Below, piece after piece: positions 23,187 to 30,947 of a stretch of 35,601 nt of DNA. This stretch comes from a virus. The notes under the pieces were generated by a model. It did no database searches and was not told the DNA's origin. It was given only the letters and a program-made list of their open reading frames with translations. The number at the start of each line of letters is the position of its first letter. Position 1 is the stretch's first letter. The position numbers were made by a program, and so were the translations under genes. The stretch is from IMG/VR virus record IMGVR_UViG_3300025890_000061, positions 1 to 35,601 of that record. One strand, given 5' to 3'.

Positions 23187-23502
23187 TATTGATGGAACGA
23201 TTTGTAATGAGGTTTTAAAACCTAATGGTAAAAAAGACTATGAATTGCATGAACCCATGATGAATAGGATTGAAAAGGTAAATAAATTATATGATGCTGG
23301 TCATACTATAAAATATATGACTGCAAGAGGTTGTGTGAGTGGTGTTGATTATGAACCTCTTACTAGGAGACAACTTATGGCTTGGGGTGTAAAATATCAC
23401 GAATTGAGTGTTGGTAAAAAAGAACATTATGATATTTGGATTGATGACAAAGCATTTTGGTCTGAGAACTTTTTCCGAGAAACTGGGGAAACTTATGAGT
23501 AG
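23170..23502 (+). CDS. HAD-superfamily phosphatase-like protein
   Basis: 110 residues; DIDGTICNE (5-13... D6, D8) is HAD motif I, IKYMTARG motif II with Thr, and HYDIWIDDKAFW motif IV with paired Asp. Short, cap-less HAD phosphatases of this kind act on polynucleotide or sugar-phosphate ends. Starts 17 bases before the previous stop. Confidence 0.75.
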   Translation: MKYVIDIDGTICNEVLKPNGKKDYELHEPMMNRIEKVNKLYDAGHTIKYMTARGCVSGVDYEPLTRRQLMAWGVKYHELSVGKKEHYDIWIDDKAFWSENFFRETGETYE

Positions 23503-23656
23503 AATTCCTATGAAGGGCGGTGATGAGTACGATGGTCTTACTAAGGCTCGTAAATATTACAACTGGAGTAAGGGACAAATTAAAAAAATCAAACGTGGTT
23601 ATAATAAGAGATTTCGTAAAGTAGGAAAAAAATACCGTATGAGTAATAAATATTGA
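23495..23656 (+). CDS. Small basic hypothetical protein
   Basis: 53 residues from ATG 23495 (GGGGAAA upstream). RIPMKGGDEYDGLTKARKYY is conserved in T4-like cyanophage proteins, followed by a run of Lys/Arg (QIKKIKRGYNKRFRKVGKKY), suggesting nucleic-acid or membrane contact. Overlaps the HAD gene by 8 bases. Confidence 0.6.
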   Translation: MSRIPMKGGDEYDGLTKARKYYNWSKGQIKKIKRGYNKRFRKVGKKYRMSNKY

Positions 23657-23710
23657 TGAGACTTACTAATAACGTGGCGTAATATTGTAAGTCAGATGGT
23701 TTATATTTTA

Positions 23711-23718
23711 TATAAATA
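23711..23718 (+). promoter_or_regulatory. T4-type late promoter
   Basis: TATAAATA 22 bases before ATG 23741. Exact octamer. Confidence 0.7.
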
Positions 23719-23740
23719 TTACTTTACATGGAGTTTTAAC

Positions 23741-23899
23741 ATGGTACAACTAACTGATGATACAGAAGCAGAGCGATATCGTAAAATTCTCCTAATTCAA
23801 GCGTCTGAAATAGAGATGTTAAAGAAACAACTCGCGCAAGAAACTGATGAAAAATATGGCTATATTAAAAGAATTGCGGAGTTATTAAAGGAGAGTTAA
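23741..23899 (+). CDS. Short coiled-coil protein, 52 residues
   Basis: GGAG precedes ATG 23741; an in-frame earlier start lies upstream of the promoter and is rejected. EAERYRKILLIQASEIEMLK then QLAQETDEKYGYIKRIAELL is a continuous helix. Probably an adaptor in a late gene group. Function unknown. Confidence 0.6.
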   Translation: MVQLTDDTEAERYRKILLIQASEIEMLKKQLAQETDEKYGYIKRIAELLKES

Positions 23900-23901
23900 T
23901 C

Positions 23902-24297
23902 ATGATAAAAGTAGTGGCATTGATTTTAGCGATGTCTGCATTTACCGCTCAAGCACAAGATTCAAAGAATAAAGTTCCAAAAGAATCTCCGCAAGAGATG
24001 CCTCAAATGGACCCTAGTACTTCTACACCTATTGCTATAAGAAGTATATGCGATGAACCAAAAAAAATAAGAGCAATAATTGACCAATATGAAGAAAAGA
24101 AATTATTTGATGCTTTTGGAATAACTTTTGTAATACCACCCAATTATCCACCAGAGTATGCTAGGAAATTAACGGGAATTACTTCAATGTTTGTTAATCC
24201 AGATACTGGAAGTTTTTCTATTATACTTAAAGGTGAGGGTTTTTCATGTCTAATTTTAAATGGAAATAAATTTACTCCAGGTGGAATGGACCAATGA
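23902..24297 (+). CDS. Secreted/periplasmic hypothetical protein
   Basis: 131 residues with AAAGGAGAG before ATG. Signal peptide MIKVVALILAMSAFTAQA, likely cut after AQA. A Pro-rich stretch (KEPSPQEMPQMDP-like) follows, then a beta-rich domain with two cysteines (CDEPKK, FSCLILNG). It could act on the periplasm or outer surface during lysis or superinfection exclusion. No family recognised. Confidence 0.65.
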   Translation: MIKVVALILAMSAFTAQAQDSKNKVPKESPQEMPQMDPSTSTPIAIRSICDEPKKIRAIIDQYEEKKLFDAFGITFVIPPNYPPEYARKLTGITSMFVNPDTGSFSIILKGEGFSCLILNGNKFTPGGMDQ

Positions 24298-24605
24298 ATT
24301 ATGCCGCATGGATTTTATACTCTTTGTTTAGTTTAAACGATGGACAAGCGTATGTTATTCAAGGTCAAAATTTTAAAACTTCTCAAGAATGTGTTGTATA
24401 TGCAAAAGCAAATATAAGAGGTCTTGGCACAACAATGTATAATGAATTATCTAGACAATATGGAGAAGGTAATTTTGTGCCATTAGAAATAGGGTGTGTT
24501 CCTAAAAAACTAAATGGTTCAGATGATCCTAAAAAACGTATTCCAATTGTTGCCATGCCAAGAGAACTTTATCCAAAAGTAGAAGATCAAGGGATTTCCT
24601 TATAA
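24294..24605 (+). CDS. Hypothetical protein, possible membrane/secreted N-terminus
   Basis: 103 residues in an ATGA overlap with the signal-peptide gene. MNYAAWILYSLFSLNDGQAY is hydrophobic and could be a signal or anchor. QNFKTSQECVVYAKANIRGL is followed by a Pro-rich end. Paired with the upstream secreted protein. Function unknown. Confidence 0.6.
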   Translation: MNYAAWILYSLFSLNDGQAYVIQGQNFKTSQECVVYAKANIRGLGTTMYNELSRQYGEGNFVPLEIGCVPKKLNGSDDPKKRIPIVAMPRELYPKVEDQGISL

Positions 24606-24606
24606 A

Positions 24607-24849
24607 ATGATACATGATATGACCATTTCTTGGATAAATTTTATGAAAAGAAAAACTAAACGTAAAACTGATCCTAAATTTTTAAGAGAACTATCAGATA
24701 TGTATCATAAAGAGAGAACTGAAAATTTTAGAGAGAACATAAGAAATATGCAAAATAGAAGCAGACAGATTGAAGAAATGCAGACTGAAAAGCAAGAATC
24801 TTATCACGATTATATTGCAAGAAGATTGAGGGAAACAAAAGATGAGTGA
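24607..24849 (+). CDS. Basic helical hypothetical protein
   Basis: 80 residues, starting right after the previous stop; an ATG at 24643 (MKRKTKRK) is an alternative start. Strongly charged helix: RENIRNMQNRSRQIEEMQTE and SYHDYIARRLRETKDE. Ends overlapping the next gene by 8 bases. Confidence 0.55.
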   Translation: MIHDMTISWINFMKRKTKRKTDPKFLRELSDMYHKERTENFRENIRNMQNRSRQIEEMQTEKQESYHDYIARRLRETKDE

Positions 24850-25105
24850 TGATATTTTTGACTTTGGTTTTACAGCAGTTACTGAAGATGAATTAGAGAC
24901 CGTACAAGAACTCACTCAAAAATCCACATCTAGTGCTGAAAATCTAGATGCTGTTCAATACAAAATTGATAAACTTTATAATGCTATAATTCCCTTGCTC
25001 AATAACCTTAAAAAGAATCCACAAAAAGATTATATTCATTGGCCTAACAGACTTACCAAAGTTGAACAGTTTGAAGAAATGCTAACTAAAATTTACAAAA
25101 ACTAA
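24842..25105 (+). CDS. Conserved T4-like marine phage protein, 87 residues
   Basis: MSDDIFDFGFTAVTEDELET at the start, then DAVQYKIDKLYNAIIPLLNN and DYIHWPNRLTKVEQFEEML. The organisation resembles conserved proteins of T4-like cyanophages found near late or structural genes. No enzyme motif. Acidic start and helical tail. Confidence 0.6.
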   Translation: MSDDIFDFGFTAVTEDELETVQELTQKSTSSAENLDAVQYKIDKLYNAIIPLLNNLKKNPQKDYIHWPNRLTKVEQFEEMLTKIYKN

Positions 25106-25106
25106 T

Positions 25107-25151
25107 ATGATTTTAACATCATATTTTACATTTATGATTTCCACATCATAT
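25107..25151 (+). repeat. Two 18-bp repeats, each able to fold, at a late promoter
   Basis: ATGATTTTAACATCATAT (25107-25124) and ATGATTTCCACATCATAT (25134-25151) differ at 2 bases. Each has ATGAT and ATCAT as a short stem. The second runs into TATAAATA. Could be a binding site or weak hairpins. Confidence 0.6.
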
Positions 25152-25156
25152 AAATA
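25149..25156 (+). promoter_or_regulatory. T4-type late promoter
   Basis: TATAAATA, 26 bases before ATG 25183, overlapping the second 18-bp repeat. Confidence 0.7.
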
Positions 25157-25182
25157 ATAAAAAAACTATAGTGGAAATCAAA

Positions 25183-25776
25183 ATGAAAACTTTTAATACA
25201 TTTATAGCAGAAAGATTTGTTAATGCTCTTCCTAATGATAAGGAATTGAAGCGTAAGTGGTCTGACGATGTTTGGAGTTTGCTGCAAAAATCTTATGAAA
25301 AAATAGGCGGAATTAAAGGTAAAGGATTTGAAAGCAAACAGTCTATGATTGACAATATTCCTATGTGGAAAATGGCTGTAAAAAATGGTAAACTTGTAGC
25401 AGTAATACTTTATAAAGATAAAGGCGGTAGAAAATCTGTAGCAATGGGTGCTGTTAAAGGTGATGAATCTAAAGCCATCGTCGCTAATATGTTTGCTCAA
25501 GAAATAAAAAGATCGTATGGTGAAAAGAGTAAATCTGCACTAGGCACAATGATGAAAAGTGTTCCTTGGGACGTTTTAGAGAAATTTGCAATTGATCCAA
25601 AATATATTGATGGTGCAATTTCAATCACAAAAATTAATCCGAGAGAATGGCCGAAGGATGCTAGTTTCACCATTGACAAGTATCCAGAACTAAAGAAGTA
25701 TGGTTATCTGAGAGATTTAGGTGGAGAAATGATATTTAAAGTTGCTTTTGGAACAAAAGGTAAATTTATAAAATAA
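25183..25776 (+). CDS. Late phage protein with MKTFNTF start
   Basis: 197 residues from ATG 25183 (GGAAATC upstream; GTG 25171 is in frame). KTFNTFIAERFVN resembles the short start of many T4-like cyanophage structural proteins. MWKMAVKNGKLVAVILYKDK and KSVAMGAVKGDESKAIVANM, then a KSALGTMMK segment, look like a GNAT-type or ADP-ribosyl-like core, but the motif is incomplete. Driven by a late promoter, so virion or assembly role is plausible. Confidence 0.6.
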   Translation: MKTFNTFIAERFVNALPNDKELKRKWSDDVWSLLQKSYEKIGGIKGKGFESKQSMIDNIPMWKMAVKNGKLVAVILYKDKGGRKSVAMGAVKGDESKAIVANMFAQEIKRSYGEKSKSALGTMMKSVPWDVLEKFAIDPKYIDGAISITKINPREWPKDASFTIDKYPELKKYGYLRDLGGEMIFKVAFGTKGKFIK

Positions 25777-25780
25777 ATTC

Positions 25781-25809
25781 TTGACAACATCTTAATAATA
25801 CATTAATAT
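25781..25809 (+). promoter_or_regulatory. Early-type promoter
   Basis: TTGACA 25781-25786, 17-base spacer, TAATAT 25804-25809, then leader GTAAAAAGAATCAGAGAGAG. Confidence 0.75.
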
Positions 25810-25839
25810 CATGAAGTAAAAAGAATCAGAGAGAGAAAG

Positions 25840-26421
25840 ATGAATATTTTATATGTGCATGGCTTTGGCTCATGTTATGATGCGAGTAATCCTAAAATTG
25901 TAGAACTATCTAATCTAGGAAAAGTTTTTGGAGTCGATTTAAATTATTGTGATAGTCAAGAAAAAAATCAAAAAATAATTTACGACTCTCTTATCAAAGA
26001 TGATATAGATTTACTTGTTGGTACTTCTATGGGCGGTTATATGGTCCATAAGATGGCTAATGAATATTCTATTCCTTATGTTATGATAAACCCCGCAATC
26101 AATCCTTCTGAAACTCTTAAAAAGTATGAGGGTTCGGGCGTTGATCATAAAGAGCGTAAATACAATTTGACAAAAGAAACTATTTCAAATTTTGCACATA
26201 TGCAAGAAAATTGCGGTTGTACACCTGGATTGCTTTTGTTGGACTTAGATGATAAAATTATAGACGCAAAAGAAACTGTCAAACTATTTTTAGATTCAAA
26301 TTGGGTAGATATTTTTTCTTGGTCTAGCGGCTCACACAGATTTGACCATATGAGTGAATCTGTTCCCATAATCAAAGATTTTATTAGTGACACAATATCA
26401 TATGGATTTGGTGATAATTAA
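25840..26421 (+). CDS. Alpha/beta hydrolase (YqiA-like esterase)
   Basis: 193 residues. LYVHGFGSCYDASNPK (4-19) is the oxyanion-hole HGF region, LLVGTSMGGYMVHKMA (58-73) the nucleophile elbow with Ser63, LLLLDLDDKIID (131-142) the acid residue region, and SGSHRFDHM the His region (166-170). Size and motifs match the small YqiA-type esterases. Ligand or function in infection unknown. Confidence 0.85.
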   Translation: MNILYVHGFGSCYDASNPKIVELSNLGKVFGVDLNYCDSQEKNQKIIYDSLIKDDIDLLVGTSMGGYMVHKMANEYSIPYVMINPAINPSETLKKYEGSGVDHKERKYNLTKETISNFAHMQENCGCTPGLLLLDLDDKIIDAKETVKLFLDSNWVDIFSWSSGSHRFDHMSESVPIIKDFISDTISYGFGDN

Positions 26422-26424
26422 CTA

Positions 26425-26453
26425 TTGACAATCTAATTTAAATATTGTAAGTT
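26425..26453 (+). promoter_or_regulatory. Early-type promoter
   Basis: TTGACA 26425-26430, 17-base spacer, TAAGTT 26448-26453. Followed by the leader element at 26452. Confidence 0.7.
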
Positions 26454-26486
26454 ATAAGAGTAAAGAGAATCAGTGAAAGGGTTCCT
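26452..26486 (+). repeat. Recurring 5' leader element
   Basis: TTATAAGAGTAAAGAGAATC then AGTGAAAGGGTTCCT just before ATG 26487. The same element occurs at 27139, 30677 and 30975 and in shorter form at 18732, 19564 and 25816. Confidence 0.85.
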
Positions 26487-27128
26487 ATGCTCATTTATCA
26501 AACACACCAAAAACCGATAGCACAGAATCTCCAATCTCTTAATTGGGATAATTCAGACATTATGTCATACTTGGCATATCTCAATAAGAAGCAGACCCTT
26601 ATTGAAACTGGTCGTAAGCATGGCAAGTATAGTCGCGACTCAGATCGTTCAAAAGTTTACAAGTCTGAATTCAAATATGAGCGTACTTATGGTACTGGCA
26701 AACAATTCAAAAACCTCGCAGAAGCACAAAAGTATTGTGACCACGTTCTAGCCTCAAAGACTTGGCAGAAAATGTCAAACAATACGCATATTGCTTTGTC
26801 TACTATGTATGGCAATAGAACTGCTGGTCGTGCCTGGAGAAATAATATTGATCTAAATGTCAAAGGTGGAATGAACCAATATGTTCTCCTTCATGAGATG
26901 GCTCATTGTGCTGGTAATATGCACCATGACACTCAGTTTCGGATTGATCTATTGAAGTTGGTATCTCGTTTCATTGGTAAAGAGCAAGCGGAATATCTCA
27001 AGGCTTGTTTCAAGGAAAAGAAACTCAAACTCAAAATCAATACTAACATCATGAAGCCTGATGCTTGGATGAAAATGAACAAGCGTATGGAAATGGCAAG
27101 AGATAAAAGGCTTGACATGGCAGCATAA
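26487..27128 (+). CDS. Metzincin-like metallopeptidase candidate
   Basis: 213 residues. LLHEMAHCAGNMHHDTQF (134-151) contains HExxHxxGxxH exactly (H136, E137, H140, H146), the metzincin zinc signature. No Met-turn is obvious after it, and the rest is Lys/Arg-rich. SprT/WSS1-like proteins share HExxH and are an alternative. Preceded by a leader-bearing early promoter. Activity is plausible, target unknown. Confidence 0.75.
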   Translation: MLIYQTHQKPIAQNLQSLNWDNSDIMSYLAYLNKKQTLIETGRKHGKYSRDSDRSKVYKSEFKYERTYGTGKQFKNLAEAQKYCDHVLASKTWQKMSNNTHIALSTMYGNRTAGRAWRNNIDLNVKGGMNQYVLLHEMAHCAGNMHHDTQFRIDLLKLVSRFIGKEQAEYLKACFKEKKLKLKINTNIMKPDAWMKMNKRMEMARDKRLDMAA

Positions 27129-27140
27129 TTATCGTAGTTT
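27112..27140 (+). promoter_or_regulatory. Early-type promoter inside the preceding gene's end
   Basis: TTGACA 27112-27117 lies in the last codons of the metallopeptidase; 17-base spacer; TAGTTT 27135-27140. Confidence 0.65.
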
Positions 27141-27176
27141 ATAAGAGTAAAGAGAATCACTTGAAAGGGTTCACAA
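27139..27176 (+). repeat. Recurring 5' leader element
   Basis: TTATAAGAGTAAAGAGAATC, then ACTTGAAAGGGTTCACAA before ATG 27177. Nearly identical to the copies at 26452 and 30677. Confidence 0.85.
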
Positions 27177-27356
27177 ATGACTACTTTTGCAATATACGGA
27201 ACAGGTACTGCTAGTGTTCGGGGTGAGTATCGGACTCTTGATAATCAACTAGTGAATACAGAAACCTGTTATGGCAATGCCGCTGAATGGGTTTCTGCTT
27301 ATTCTGAGATTTTTCCTAATGTTGAATTCACAATAAAAGAAAAGGTAACCTCATGA
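27177..27356 (+). CDS. Hypothetical protein, 59 residues
   Basis: ATG 27177 follows GAAAGGG. Sequence MTTFAIYGTGTASVRGEYRT then YGNAAEWVSAYSEIFPNVEF. No recognised family. Its stop overlaps the next start (ATGA). Confidence 0.6.
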   Translation: MTTFAIYGTGTASVRGEYRTLDNQLVNTETCYGNAAEWVSAYSEIFPNVEFTIKEKVTS

Positions 27357-27529
27357 CTGAATATCGTGAAATTGCTCAAATGCTTCGTCAGTTAATCAAA
27401 AACACAAACTCACCAGAGAGTCCAATTCCCGCTGGACATATTATGGCATTATCAGAGATGCTTGATGAAAAGGCTGATGACGTTGAGTTAGAGATGATAA
27501 TTGAAATGCAAAGAAAGGCTGTCGCATGA
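27353..27529 (+). CDS. Hypothetical helical protein, 58 residues
   Basis: ATG 27353 in an ATGA overlap. TEYREIAQMLRQLIKNTNSP and ALSEMLDEKADDVELEMIIE form helices with an acidic face. Overlaps the next gene by 4 bases. Function unknown. Confidence 0.6.
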   Translation: MTEYREIAQMLRQLIKNTNSPESPIPAGHIMALSEMLDEKADDVELEMIIEMQRKAVA

Positions 27530-27774
27530 AAATGAAAGTTGTAAGTTCAAATGGATACACTATCGGTGATTTCCAAGAGGCATTTGATAAGTTGACCCAA
27601 AACATGGAAAACTGGAAAATGCCAATCAAAGCCACAATTCGGGTTGCTGAGTTGACATTGATGAGTGAAGCGTGTACTTGGTTTACTGGTTCAGAACTAT
27701 ATCAAACATACTGCAATGGTGATGGAACCATGGAAGTTAGTGCGGATGGTTATTACATGACAATAGGAGCATAA
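27526..27774 (+). CDS. Hypothetical protein, 82 residues
   Basis: ATGA overlap start. YTIGDFQEAFDKLTQNMENW and WFTGSELYQTYCNGDGTMEV; mixed alpha/beta, one Cys pair. No motif. Part of the same early operon. Confidence 0.6.
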   Translation: MKMKVVSSNGYTIGDFQEAFDKLTQNMENWKMPIKATIRVAELTLMSEACTWFTGSELYQTYCNGDGTMEVSADGYYMTIGA

Positions 27775-27775
27775 A

Positions 27776-27988
27776 ATGACTAAATATGATGAAAGACATG
27801 GTGGCCCATACGATAGTGGTGGTGCAGATTCTTGGTATCGGCGTTCACCAATACCCCACTATTGGACACAAGGTACTGGTAGCGGTATAAAAATAGAAGA
27901 AGAAGATATGACGCCCGATGAAATAAAAGCCTATTTTGCTGGCTATGATGAAAATGAAAGTTCTGGTTGTCATAAGGATTGGTTTTAA
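27776..27988 (+). CDS. Conserved T4-like marine phage protein, 70 residues
   Basis: MTKYDERHGGPYDSGGADSW is a start known from cyanophage early proteins. DMTPDEIKAYFAGYDENESS follows. Glycine/tyrosine-rich and acidic. Role unknown. Confidence 0.65.
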   Translation: MTKYDERHGGPYDSGGADSWYRRSPIPHYWTQGTGSGIKIEEEDMTPDEIKAYFAGYDENESSGCHKDWF

Positions 27989-27999
27989 GGAGCAATGAG

Positions 28000-28206
28000 A
28001 TGGCAATATATCGTCACGATAACCTAATACTAGATTTGTCTGGACCTAGCAACTCCAAGGCAAAAGTGTATCGTGACGGTGATTTAATTTTTCAAGGACA
28101 AAGTGGATATGCAGTTCCTTTGTTTGTAAAGGAATGTAACGACAAAGATGTAACCTTTAAATTTTATTCACAAACTACTAGACAAAATTTAATAAATGGG
28201 TTATAA
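28000..28206 (+). CDS. Hypothetical protein, 68 residues
   Basis: TTAAGGAG at 27985-27992 places the start at ATG 28000; an upstream in-frame start is ignored. RHDNLILDLSGPSNSKAKVY and VRDGDLI-like strands suggest a small beta protein. Overlaps the next gene region. Confidence 0.55.
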   Translation: MAIYRHDNLILDLSGPSNSKAKVYRDGDLIFQGQSGYAVPLFVKECNDKDVTFKFYSQTTRQNLINGL

Positions 28207-28234
28207 TGGTAAAAATAATGATTCGGAGAAAAGT

Positions 28235-28504
28235 ATGAAAACAGCGACTACTCAAGCAGATCGTATGGCACTTATAGCAGAAGTTCACAAACGACATGAG
28301 AAATTAAAAAAAGTTAAATTAAACAGTAAAAAGCGTCCAATGATCAAACGAGATTTCGCTAAAATTGTGATAGATGATACTGATGAAAATATCAACCACT
28401 ATACTGATGCAAGTAAATATGCAAAAGAATATTATGGTGATATTCTACATCAGACAATTAAGTATGATAATCCTGGAGTTGGTGAAGATTGGGGCGATTA
28501 TTGA
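28235..28504 (+). CDS. Hypothetical basic protein, 89 residues
   Basis: Start ATG 28235 chosen for GGAG at 28226-28229; an ATG at 28196 in frame is possible. AEVHKRHEKLKKVKLNSKKR is a basic helix, followed by an acidic C-terminal half. Ends with a 1-base overlap (TGATG) with the next gene. Confidence 0.55.
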   Translation: MKTATTQADRMALIAEVHKRHEKLKKVKLNSKKRPMIKRDFAKIVIDDTDENINHYTDASKYAKEYYGDILHQTIKYDNPGVGEDWGDY

Positions 28505-28779
28505 TGGAAGTCAATACTCATGGAATTGAAGAAGAAGAAAATGAACATGCCATAGAACGGCGTGTTTATATGGACATAACGCCCAGACCAAAACAATCTG
28601 AAATTGTTATTTCTCTTAAAAATCAAGCGGGTGAAGAATGGCAGTCTAGATGCACAGAACATTTTGCATGGAAAGCAGCAAATCATATAATTGAACTTGA
28701 AAAGAAAATTGAGTTTTATGAAGGTTTAATTCGTAAATATCACTTAGACAATGATCCATTTACTGGTACAGGTAATTGA
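28504..28779 (+). CDS. Acidic hypothetical protein, 91 residues
   Basis: TGATG coupling start. IEEEENEHAIERRVYMDITP and NQAGEEWQSRCTEHFAWKAA; C-terminal helical EKKIEFYEGLIRKYH. No known family. Confidence 0.55.
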   Translation: MEVNTHGIEEEENEHAIERRVYMDITPRPKQSEIVISLKNQAGEEWQSRCTEHFAWKAANHIIELEKKIEFYEGLIRKYHLDNDPFTGTGN

Positions 28780-28780
28780 A

Positions 28781-29125
28781 ATGGCTATGCATCTCATACA
28801 AGGTATGACTTCAAACAATACAAAAAAACGTAAACTGAAACGCTCGGCTGGTTGGCAAAAGCGACAAAATGAACATAACGCATTTCTTAAAAAAATGGGT
28901 GTGAGTGATAAGCCTAGTAATTACCGCTCGGATATGCCTGATTTAAGTGTCCGAAAAATGCCACAAACTTCAGATAGTATTTGTTCAAATGGTTTGAAAA
29001 AAGAAACCCAATCTTATACTGGGAATGAAATCGCTGGTATCGTTACAACACACAAGAGCAATCTAATGCCAATTCGTAAAGACAATAAAAATGCAGCAAT
29101 TGATGCTGCTAATATGCGGAGATAA
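28781..29125 (+). CDS. Conserved hypothetical basic protein, 114 residues
   Basis: ATG 28781 right after the previous stop (a second ATG at 28787 is in frame). MHLIQGMTSNNTKKRKLKRS and IVTTHKSNLMPIRKDNKNAA then DAANMRR are typical of small conserved T4-like and other marine phage proteins. Strongly basic; perhaps nucleic-acid bound. Function unknown. Confidence 0.6.
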   Translation: MAMHLIQGMTSNNTKKRKLKRSAGWQKRQNEHNAFLKKMGVSDKPSNYRSDMPDLSVRKMPQTSDSICSNGLKKETQSYTGNEIAGIVTTHKSNLMPIRKDNKNAAIDAANMRR

Positions 29126-29126
29126 T

Positions 29127-29357
29127 ATGTTTACAGTAGAACATGAATTTGATTACTCTACAGTGGTTGTTATAGATAATCACAATAACGCAGACGATGT
29201 TGAACTTATATTTGATGAAGAATATGTCTATATACGACAGTATGATAAAGAAGATGATTTCAATATTGTTGTAATAACTCCACAAATGTTTAAAGAAATA
29301 ATAGCCGCCTACGATATTTCTGAGGGTTCTTATGTAACTGGAAAATTTAAAAAATGA
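29127..29357 (+). CDS. Acidic hypothetical protein, 76 residues
   Basis: GGAGATAAT places ATG 29127. STVVVIDNHNNADDVELIFD and EDDFNIVVITPQMFKEIIAA read as beta strands with acidic loops. Stop overlaps the next start by 4 bases. Confidence 0.6.
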   Translation: MFTVEHEFDYSTVVVIDNHNNADDVELIFDEEYVYIRQYDKEDDFNIVVITPQMFKEIIAAYDISEGSYVTGKFKK

Positions 29358-29647
29358 ACTTGGCTAAACATGCTAATAAAATTATTAAGAACAATCCTAA
29401 TATGATGATACCATATTATCTTATGGCATCATATGCTTACTATGAAGAATCTAATCCTATTTTTTCGGATAGTTATTTTGATACTTTGGCTAAAAACATT
29501 TTAAAAGAATGGAATAAGTTAGAGCATTACCATAAACATTTACTAGATAGAGATGTTCTTGAAGCAGGAAGTTATCTTGGTGAATATCCAACAATCGTAA
29601 TTGACTCTTTACACGAATTGCAAAAAGGAAAAAATAATGCTAATTAA
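29354..29647 (+). CDS. Hypothetical protein with ligase-domain-Ia-like stretch
   Basis: 97 residues. YYEESNPIFSDSYFDTLAKN (about 29-48) resembles the helix of NAD+-dependent ligase domain Ia, where YYxxDxPxISDxEYDxL binds NMN. Without an adenylation domain it cannot ligate; it may be a decayed or repurposed piece. Overlap with the GMP reductase start region. Confidence 0.45.
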   Translation: MNLAKHANKIIKNNPNMMIPYYLMASYAYYEESNPIFSDSYFDTLAKNILKEWNKLEHYHKHLLDRDVLEAGSYLGEYPTIVIDSLHELQKGKNNAN

Positions 29648-30653
29648 TGATGATGTGAAACTTGATTATTCTGATGTTCTTATTAGACCAAAAAGATCAA
29701 CACTAACTTCAAGGTATGATGTTGATTTAGAGAGAAAATACAAATTTAAACATAGTAAAAAAACTTGGATGGGAACTCCAATTATGGCATCAAACATGGA
29801 TACTGTAGGAACATTTTCCATGGCAGATGTGCTGACCAATTATAATATGATAACTTGTCTCGCCAAACATTATAATGCAGAAGGTGTATGGCCCACTAGA
29901 AATCATCATAAGGCAGATAATTTATGCGTTATGGGTGGAATATCTGATACTGACATTCAAAACACTCAAAAAATATACCAATCAAGTGAAGCATTTTTTA
30001 TTGGTTTAGATGTAGCCAATGGCTACACAATTAGTTTTGTAGATGCCGTAAAGAAAATGCGTGATTTAGAACCAGACGCTACAATTATTGCGGGTAATGT
30101 TGTCACTGCTGATATGACACAAGAACTAATTCTTGCTGGTGCAGACATTGTAAAAGTTGGTGTTGGTCCTGGTTCAGTTTGTACAACAAGAATTAAAACT
30201 GGTATTGGTATGCCTCAATTGAGTGCTGTTATTGAATGTGCTGATGCGGCTCATGGTATGGATGCCCATATTATTGCAGATGGTGGATGTACTACTTCTG
30301 GTGATATGGTGAAAGCATTTGCCGCTGGTGCAGATTTTGTAATGATTGGTGGTATGCTTGCTGGGCATGATGAATGTGATGGTATTATAGACAATGGTAA
30401 AATGAAATTTTATGGTATGGCATCAGGCTCTGCTATGGATAGACATAAAGTTGGTCATAGAGAATATAGAGGTGTTGAAGGTAAAACCGTCACAGTAGAT
30501 CATAAAGGACCGGTGGAGTTAACACTAATTGATATTTTATCTGGCATCAGATCAGCGTGTACTTATGTTGGCGCAAGCAGATTAAAAGATTTATCAAAAT
30601 GCGCTACATTTGTAAGAGTAAATAATACACATAATACTGTTTATGGCTCTTGA
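29637..30653 (+). CDS. guaC: GMP reductase
   Basis: 338 residues from ATG 29637 (AAGGAAAAAATA upstream). Nucleophile loop [16 protein letters not shown] (176-191) with Cys182. [20 protein letters not shown] and [20 protein letters not shown], then the closing [20 protein letters not shown], are close to GuaC rather than IMP dehydrogenase; no CBS domains. It would turn GMP into IMP and ammonia with NADPH, feeding adenine nucleotides for an AT-rich genome. Near full length (family about 346). Confidence 0.92.
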   Translation: MLINDDVKLDYSDVLIRPKRSTLTSRYDVDLERKYKFKHSKKTWMGTPIMASNMDTVGTFSMADVLTNYNMITCLAKHYNAEGVWPTRNHHKADNLCVMGGISDTDIQNTQKIYQSSEAFFIGLDVANGYTISFVDAVKKMRDLEPDATIIAGNVVTADMTQELILAGADIVKVGVGPGSVCTTRIKTGIGMPQLSAVIECADAAHGMDAHIIADGGCTTSGDMVKAFAAGADFVMIGGMLAGHDECDGIIDNGKMKFYGMASGSAMDRHKVGHREYRGVEGKTVTVDHKGPVELTLIDILSGIRSACTYVGASRLKDLSKCATFVRVNNTHNTVYGS

Positions 30654-30678
30654 CAATATTTATATCTTATGCTAGTTT
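30650..30678 (+). promoter_or_regulatory. Early-type promoter overlapping GMP reductase end
   Basis: TTGACA 30650-30655, 17-base spacer, TAGTTT 30673-30678. The -35 box uses the last codon and stop of guaC. Confidence 0.7.
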
Positions 30679-30716
30679 ATAAGAGTAAAGAGAATCAGTC
30701 TTGAAAGGGCTTCCCC
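30677..30716 (+). repeat. Recurring 5' leader element
   Basis: TTATAAGAGTAAAGAGAATC, then AGTCTTGAAAGGGCTTCCCC before ATG 30717. Confidence 0.85.
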
Positions 30717-30944
30717 ATGAATGTACATATCGGTTTAGACATTATTGGAAATTTTGGAGCGACAGTTCCTGAGATGCATGGTCAAATTTCTAAAATGGAA
30801 GATACAGCCCAAGGCACTATGGTTGATGTAATGTGGGACAACGGTTCTGTTCATCATATAACACTTGATGATATTCGTGACGATTATATGGGTGAGAATG
30901 GTTATGGACTGCCTATTGGTTTTTATATCAATCCCTTTGCATAG
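30717..30944 (+). CDS. Hypothetical protein, 75 residues
   Basis: GAAAGGG precedes ATG 30717. MNVHIGLDIIGNFGATVPEM then VMWDNGSVHHITLDDIRDDY; beta-rich. Resembles small SH3-like proteins but no clear family. Confidence 0.55.
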   Translation: MNVHIGLDIIGNFGATVPEMHGQISKMEDTAQGTMVDVMWDNGSVHHITLDDIRDDYMGENGYGLPIGFYINPFA

Positions 30945-30947
30945 GGG

